Shown here: piece after piece, positions 58,905 through 64,000 of the stretch
How positions within the stretch are numbered: the stretch's first letter is position 1
Layout: each line of letters starts with the position of its first letter
Assembly (NCBI GenBank): GCA_022702705.1
Contig: CM040430.1
Span: 19,477,310 to 19,541,309, forward strand
Origin: Papilionanthe hookeriana x Papilionanthe teres
Lineage: Eukaryota; Streptophyta; Magnoliopsida; Asparagales; Orchidaceae
Length of the DNA stretch: 64,000 bases
Direction of reading: 5' to 3'
Translations under genes and position numbers: made by a program
Notes under the pieces: generated by a model
The model's database searches: none
What the model was told of the DNA's origin: nothing
What the model saw: only the letters and a program-made list of their open reading frames with translations

Positions 58905-59870
58905 AGTTAAGGTCTAATGGTTTAATTAGGCCTGATGGGTTAGGCCTAATTAGGTTTATGTTTGGTTAAACCTTAGTTAGTTAAGGTCTAATGGTTTAAT
59001 TAGGTATAATGGGTTAGACCTAATTAGGTTTTAAGTTTGTTTAAACCTTAGTTAGTTAAGGTTTAATGGTTTAATTAGGTCTAATGGGTTAGACCAAATT
59101 AAGTTTATGTTTAATTAAACCTTAATTAGTTAAGGTATAATGGTTTAATTAGGTCTAATGGGTTAGACCTAATTAGGTTTTAAGTTTGATTAAACCTTAG
59201 TTAGTTAAGGTTTAATGGTTTAATTAGGTCTAATGGGTTAGACCTAATTAGGGTTTAAGTTTGATTAAACCTTAGTTAGTTAAGGTTTAATGGTTTAATT
59301 AGGTTCAATGGGTTAGACCTAATTAGGTTTATGTTTGATTAAACCTTAGTTAGTTAAGGTTTAGTGGTTTAATTATGTCTAATGGGTTAAAACTAATTAG
59401 AATATAGGTTTGATTAAACCTTAGTTAGTTAAGGTTTAATGGTTTAATTAGGTATAATGGGTTAGACCTAATTAGGGTTTAAGTTTGATTAAACCTTAGT
59501 TAGTTAAGGTTTAATGGTTTAATTAGGTCTAATGGGTTAGACCTAATTAGGTTTATGTTTGATTAAACCTTAGTTAGTTAAGGTTTAGTGGTTTAATTAT
59601 GTCTAATGGGTTAAAACTAATTAGAATATAGGTTTGATTAAACCTTAGTTAGTTAAGGTTTAATGGTTTAATTAGGTATAATGGGTTAGACCTAATTAGG
59701 GTTTAGGTTTGATAAAACCTTAGTTAGTTAAGGTCTAATAGTTTAATTAGGTCTAATGGGTTAGACCTAATTAATGTTTAAGTTTGATTAAGTCTAATTT
59801 AGTTAAGACTTAATGGTTTAATTAGGTCTAAGGGTTAGACCTAATTAGGGTTTAAGTTTGATTAAACCTA
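58905..59870. repeat. About 75-bp tandem repeat array (about 12 units)
   Basis: The unit is built from 'ggtttaattaggtctaatgg', 'gttagacctaattagg', 'tttaagtttgattaaacc' and 'ttagttagttaaggtttaat'. Length varies slightly (74-76 bp). Two roughly 220-bp stretches (about 59290-59460 and 59540-59690) are nearly identical, so multi-unit blocks were also duplicated. Confidence 0.9.
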
Positions 59871-59883
59871 ATGTGTAAGGAGG

Positions 59884-61185
59884 TTAATTAAGTTTATTAT
59901 GCCTTTAAGCTTAATTAAAAGGTTTAATTTTGATTAATTAAGTTTAATGTGTCTTTAAACTTAATTAAGATTTGATTTTTATATTAATCCTAATTTAAGT
60001 AAAGTTTAATGGGTTAATTAAGTTTATTATGTCTTTAAGCTAAATTAAAAGTTTTAATTTTGATTAATTAAGTTTAATGTGTCTTTAAACTTAATTAAGA
60101 TTTGATTATTATATTAAACCTAATTTAAGTAAGGTTTAATGGGTTAATTAAGTTTATTATGTCTTTAAACTTAATTAAAAGGTTTAATTTTGATTAATTA
60201 AGTTTAATGTCTCTTTAAACTTAATTAAGATTTGATTTTTATATTAAACCTAATTTAAGTATGGTTTAATGGGTTAATTAAGTTTATTATGTCTTTAAAC
60301 TTAATTAAAAGGTTTAATGTTGATTAATTAAGTTTAATGTGTCTTTAAACTTAATTAAGATTTGACTTTTATATTAAACCTAATTTAAGTAAAGTTTAAT
60401 GGGTTAATTAAATTTATTATGTCTTTAAACTTAATTAAAAGGTTTAATTTTCATTAATTAAGTTTAATGTCTTTAAACTTAATTAGGATTTGATTTTTAT
60501 ATTAAACCTAATTTAAGTAAGGTTTAATGGGTTAATTAAGTTTATTATGTCTTTAAACTTAATTAAAAGGTTTAATTTTGAGTAATTAAGTTTACCGTGT
60601 CTTTAAACTTAATTAGGATTTGATTTTTATATTAAACCTAATTTAAGTAAGGTTTAATGGGTTAATTAAGTTTATTATGTCTTTAAACTTAATTAAAAGG
60701 TTTAATTTTGATTAATTAAGTTTAGTGTGTCTTTAAACTTAATTAGGATTTGATTTTTATATTAAACCTAATTTAAGTAAGGTTTAATGGGTTAATTAAG
60801 TTTATTATGTCTTTAAACTTAATTAAAAGTTTTAATTTTGATTAATTAAGTTTAATGTGTCTTTAAACTTAATTAGGATTTGATTTTTATATTAAACCTA
60901 ATTTAAGTAAGGTTTAACGGGTTAATTAAGTTTATTATGTCTTTAAACTTAATTAAAAGGTTTAATTTTGATTAATTAAGTTTAATGTGCCTTTAAACTT
61001 AATTAGGATTTGATTTTTATATTAAACCTAATTTAAGTAAGGTTTAATGGGTTAATTAAGTTTATTATGTCTTTAAACTTAATTAAAAGGTTTAATTTTG
61101 ATTAATTAAGTTTAATGTCTCTTTAAACTTAATTAGGATTTGATTTTTATATTAAACCTAATTTAAGTAAGGTTTAATGGGTTAT
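59884..61185. repeat. 130-bp tandem array with a two-part unit (10 units)
   Basis: Unit starts ('ttaattaagtttattatgtc') are at 59884, 60013, 60143, 60273, 60403, 60532, 60662, 60792, 60922 and 61052. Each unit contains 'tctttaaacttaattaaaag' and the similar 'tctttaaacttaattaggat', again a dimer of related halves. Copies are very homogeneous, which points to recent amplification. Confidence 0.94.
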
Positions 61186-61830
61186 AAATGTTATTTTAAA
61201 TTTAGTTAAGTCTAATTTGGTCATTTTAGACTTAAGTGAAATTTATCATTAGTCTATCATAGACTAGAACCATTTTCAAACTTTGATTGTTGATGAGAAT
61301 AAGTTAAATTTATAAAGGGTTATTTTTAGGATTAAAATTATTTAATTAATAAAGAATTTTAACCCTAAATTTCAAAGTTCCATTTAAAATGATTTCTATG
61401 ACTTAGAAATAATTTTCTTAGGGTTATTGTCGTTACCCTATCATTTCTAGTCATTTGCATTTTTTTCTTAATTTTCGATTTTTATAATTATTATTTGAAA
61501 TAATTACAAAGAAACTTGAAAATTAAAAAAAAGATATCCTAGACATGTTTTCTGTCCTTGGAAAAATCTTGGAAGGTTCCTAAGAACATAAAGATGAATG
61601 CCTCAAAGTTTCATAATTTTTTGATTTATAAATAATTTTTAATAATTAAAATACTCCAGAGAGTATTTAATTAATTAAAAATTAAATACTGAGAAGATAA
61701 TTATGATTTTGGTCTCATAATTTTCTCCTCTTCAAGAACTTTCCAGAGGTATTTTTTTCATATTTTTGTGACCTCTAGATAAAAAGATATTGATTTTTGA
61801 AGTTTTTAAGGTTAAAATGAATTTTTAACC
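61186..61830 (-). other. AT-rich body of LTR F
   Basis: There is no gene. The sequence resembles the corresponding part of LTR A (about 38400-39165), including a TTCTCCTCT stretch and the short block just before the GC-rich segment. Confidence 0.5.
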
Positions 61831-62502
61831 AAAATTGCACCGCCAAACCCACCTCCCGCCGACGCATGTCCTCGTACGCGTCGAACGGGCTGGAGGATCC
61901 GCTGCGGGGGCCGAACACACGACACCGTGGGGGAGAGATCAGCGCCGTCCATTCCTAAAACGCGGGATCTGACGACAGAGAAAATTCTGCCAAAAATCCG
62001 AAAATTCTCGAACCATTAAACTTCAAACATCAATATCTCACTCATTTCTTGATAAAATTGAGTGACTTTTTTTTAAAATGATCATCTGGATGAGAAGTGT
62101 TCATCCATACGGTGATGATACACTTCTGGGCTAATATAACCCATGATATATCGAAAATACGATTTATTTTGAAAAGAAAAATTCCATACCTTTGCCACAA
62201 GCAAATCAAACTAGATCAAACCTTATGGTTGCCTTCTAGGACTCCAATGGAAGGTTATTGCTACAGCAATTTGATCCAGAAGTCGGGCTTAGAGGAGAAT
62301 TTCGAAGAAGTACCTAATTTGGGCTGTTTTTGAAATTTGATCAAATTGGCTCAAATAGGCTCAATCTATGGCTTGGATTTGATCCTAAAAGACTGCTGAG
62401 ACTCTCAAGAAGAACTTCTATGTTGGGAGCAAGAGGATTTGGGCAGCCTATGGGTCTCCCTAAATTTTTCTTCCTCTTCTTGCTAGGTTCGGCCATGGGG
62501 TT

Positions 62503-62512
62503 CTATTTATAG
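62503..62512 (-). promoter_or_regulatory. TATA box of LTR F
   Basis: The minus strand reads CTATAAATAG, a canonical TATA box. It lies in the same context ('ggccat' before and 'ggaggcc' after, plus strand) as the weaker CTATTTAAAC boxes of the A/B/C LTRs. This supports those assignments. Confidence 0.6.
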
Positions 62513-63470
62513 CCAAGGGGAGGCCATGGTTTAGCTTAGGTTCTTCTAGGGGAGTAGTTATCTCCTCTATTAGTTCATTGGAAGAGAAATTCGGCTGAGG
62601 ATAGGCATTGATGCTTCTCCTTAAGTTTTCCATGATGAATCTCATTGCTTTGGCTCTCCCCCATTGGATCATGCAAGAGGTGTTTTGTGAGCTGTTGTTA
62701 CTCCTCCTAATGAGCTTACACATCACCTCTTGGGCTTGGGAAATGATGACACACAAGCTCACCCCTCATGATTCCATTTAACCAAGGTGAGGGGGGGGGG
62801 GTTCATGCATGGTTTTCCTTCCATTGGGTAGCTTGGGAGGTGGGGGATGAGGCCTCATGTTGGTCGGCCACCTCATGGCTAAATGAAGCTTAGGGTGAAG
62901 GAGGAAGAGACACCTCACCCCATGCATCATGATGGGTGTTAACCCATGGCTAAGTTGATTTAAAGTGGGCTTAATTATGTGTTAATTATGCCTTAAGATG
63001 GGTTTAGCCTAACTAATAATGAGAAGGCTATGTGTCATTTCATTTCTTTCTTAATTCCCATCTTAATTAATTATTTTATTAATTAAAACTGTTGGAAAAT
63101 GTTTTACTAATCAATTTATTAATTTAAAATAATTTTAATTTAATTAATTAATTAATTTTATCATTTTTGTCATTTTATGATTTTAATTTAATTTTCATTT
63201 TAATTAATTATGTCATTTAATTAAAATATTGAAAATTGAATCATTAATCATTTTAATTAATCAAAATAATTTTGAAATTAATTATTTGATTAAATTTGTT
63301 GTTTTAATTTCATTTTTATCTATTTTAATCAAAATAGATAAGTGTTGACCAATTTTGACCTAGGTTGATCCAAGTCAGCCCAAATTGATCATTTTAATTT
63401 TAAAATGTCCAGTATTTGTGATTTTGTCATTGTGGGGTTTTAAATGTGTCATTGGGTGAAAGTGTTGACT
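62513..63470 (-). other. U3 part of LTR F without recognised gene
   Basis: A purine-rich stretch with a G9 run (about 62792-62800), then AT-rich 'aattaatt' sequence (63050-63330) leading into the 80-bp array. The frame 62460-62762 has no recognisable domain and lies in the promoter region of the LTR. Confidence 0.45.
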
Positions 63471-63473
63471 TAT

Positions 63474-64000
63474 GGGTCAACAGGGTTGGTCATTGGGTCT
63501 GGTTTGACTATTTTGACTAAAGTTGACTTTTTAGGTCAAAAGGGTGACCTATGCGGTCAAAAGGGTTGGTCATTAGGTCTAGTTTGACCAATTTGACCAA
63601 AGTTGACTTTTTAGGTCATAAGGTTGACCTATGGGGTCAACAGGGTTGGACATTAGGTCTGGTTTGACCATTTTGACCAAAGTTGACTTTTAGGTCATAA
63701 GGGTGACCTATGGGGTCAACAGGGTTGGTCATTGGGTCTGATTTGACCATTTTGACCAAAGTTGACTTTTTTAGGTCAAAAAGTTGTCCTAAGGGGTCAA
63801 TAGGGTTAGTCACTGGGTCTAGTTTGACCATTTTGACCAAAGTTGACTTTTTAGGTCATAAGGTTGACTCATGGGTCAATGAGGTTGGTCATTAGGTCCG
63901 GTTCGACCATTTTGACCAATGTTGACTTTTTAGGTCATAAGGTTGACCTATGGGGTCAACAGGGTTGGTCATTGGGTCTGGTTTAACCATTTTGACCAAT
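63474..64000. repeat. 80-bp tandem array rich in TTGAC/GGTCAA (at least 6.5 units)
   Basis: The marker 'agggttggtcatt(a/g)ggtct' recurs at about 63482, 63562, 63642, 63721, 63802, 63881 and 63961. Each unit has four or five TTGACC/TTGACT or reverse-complement motifs, which is the core of plant W-boxes. The array continues beyond the window. The frames within it (63637-63840, 63710-63895) are products of the repeat and not genes. Confidence 0.92.

Larger units (their letters stand above)
55823..64000 (-). mobile_element. LTR F: diverged relative of the A/B/C LTR, running off the window
   Basis: It starts TGTCAATGTCAAGGAGTCACC, comparable to TGTCGGCA...GGGGGTCGCC of LTR A in inverse orientation. 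Collinear similarity with LTR A follows: 'tatagttaattacatctta' at 56051-56069 (35341-35357 region), the 'attctcctct...gaggtattttt' and 'atttttgaagtttt' block at 61720-61810 (39065-39165), the GC-rich segment at 61840-61980, 'tccatacggt' at 62103-62112 (39486) and the TATA site. Its middle is replaced by satellite-like arrays. The LTR 5' end is beyond 64000, so it exceeds 8.1 kb. The parent element is not visible. The boundary is inferred from similarity only. Confidence 0.6.

Noticed and set aside
62460..62762. 100-codon minus-strand frame
   Set aside because: It overlaps the promoter/TATA region of LTR F and shows no recognisable motif.
63637..63895. Frames inside the 80-bp array on both strands
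   Set aside because: They are periodic translations of the tandem repeat.

Overview
This window is nested plant retrotransposons from end to end. I see no host gene, tRNA or rRNA. Several things point to a land plant with a repeat-rich genome: Ty3/gypsy elements with dual RNase H (Tat lineage), an Athila-like element with the typical primer-binding site, a plant-type RTE LINE and satellite-like arrays. I cannot name the species.

Layout. LTR C (+ strand) occupies 1-1571 and resumes at 42379-46923. Element A (minus strand, 1572-42378) splits it and is bounded by the 5-bp duplication TCCCT. A has a 3' LTR (1572-8972), a 3' UTR with an 82-bp tandem array, an AlkB-type dioxygenase ORF (12357-10780), then integrase, archaeal/plant-type RNase H, RNase H, RT and a protease-RT linker (to 16736). 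Its PBS and 5' LTR are at 34927-42378. Element B (+ strand, 16737 to about 34345) lies inside A. It has a 7.35-kb LTR, a PBS, an ORF upstream of gag, gag, protease, RT, RNase H, second RNase H, integrase and the start of the same AlkB ORF. B stops inside that ORF and is fused to the inverted 5' end of A, so B's 3' end and much of A's gag are gone.

To the right lies a degraded Athila-like element D (46924-55822). It has an LTR U5 end, PBS, gag remnant, integrase, a small ORF behind a TATA box, and a 'putative plant transposon protein' ORF. A complete-length but mutated RTE LINE (51171-54325, with a 19-bp target duplication) sits within it. From 55823 to the window end is LTR F (minus strand), a diverged relative of the A/B/C LTRs. 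Its middle is filled by satellite-like arrays (73, 126, 75 and 130 bp units), and an 80-bp array rich in TTGACC runs off the window end.

Most notable: elements A and B belong to a giant Tat-lineage family (about 7.4-kb LTRs, roughly 27 kb by addition) that carries a plant ALKBH9/10-like AlkB domain downstream of integrase, preceded by a conserved splice-acceptor-like sequence. The related host enzymes remove N6-methyladenosine from RNA, so the family may have captured an RNA demethylase that acts on its own transcript. Every copy here is broken by frameshifts, stops or truncation, so nothing in this window is expected to make an intact protein.
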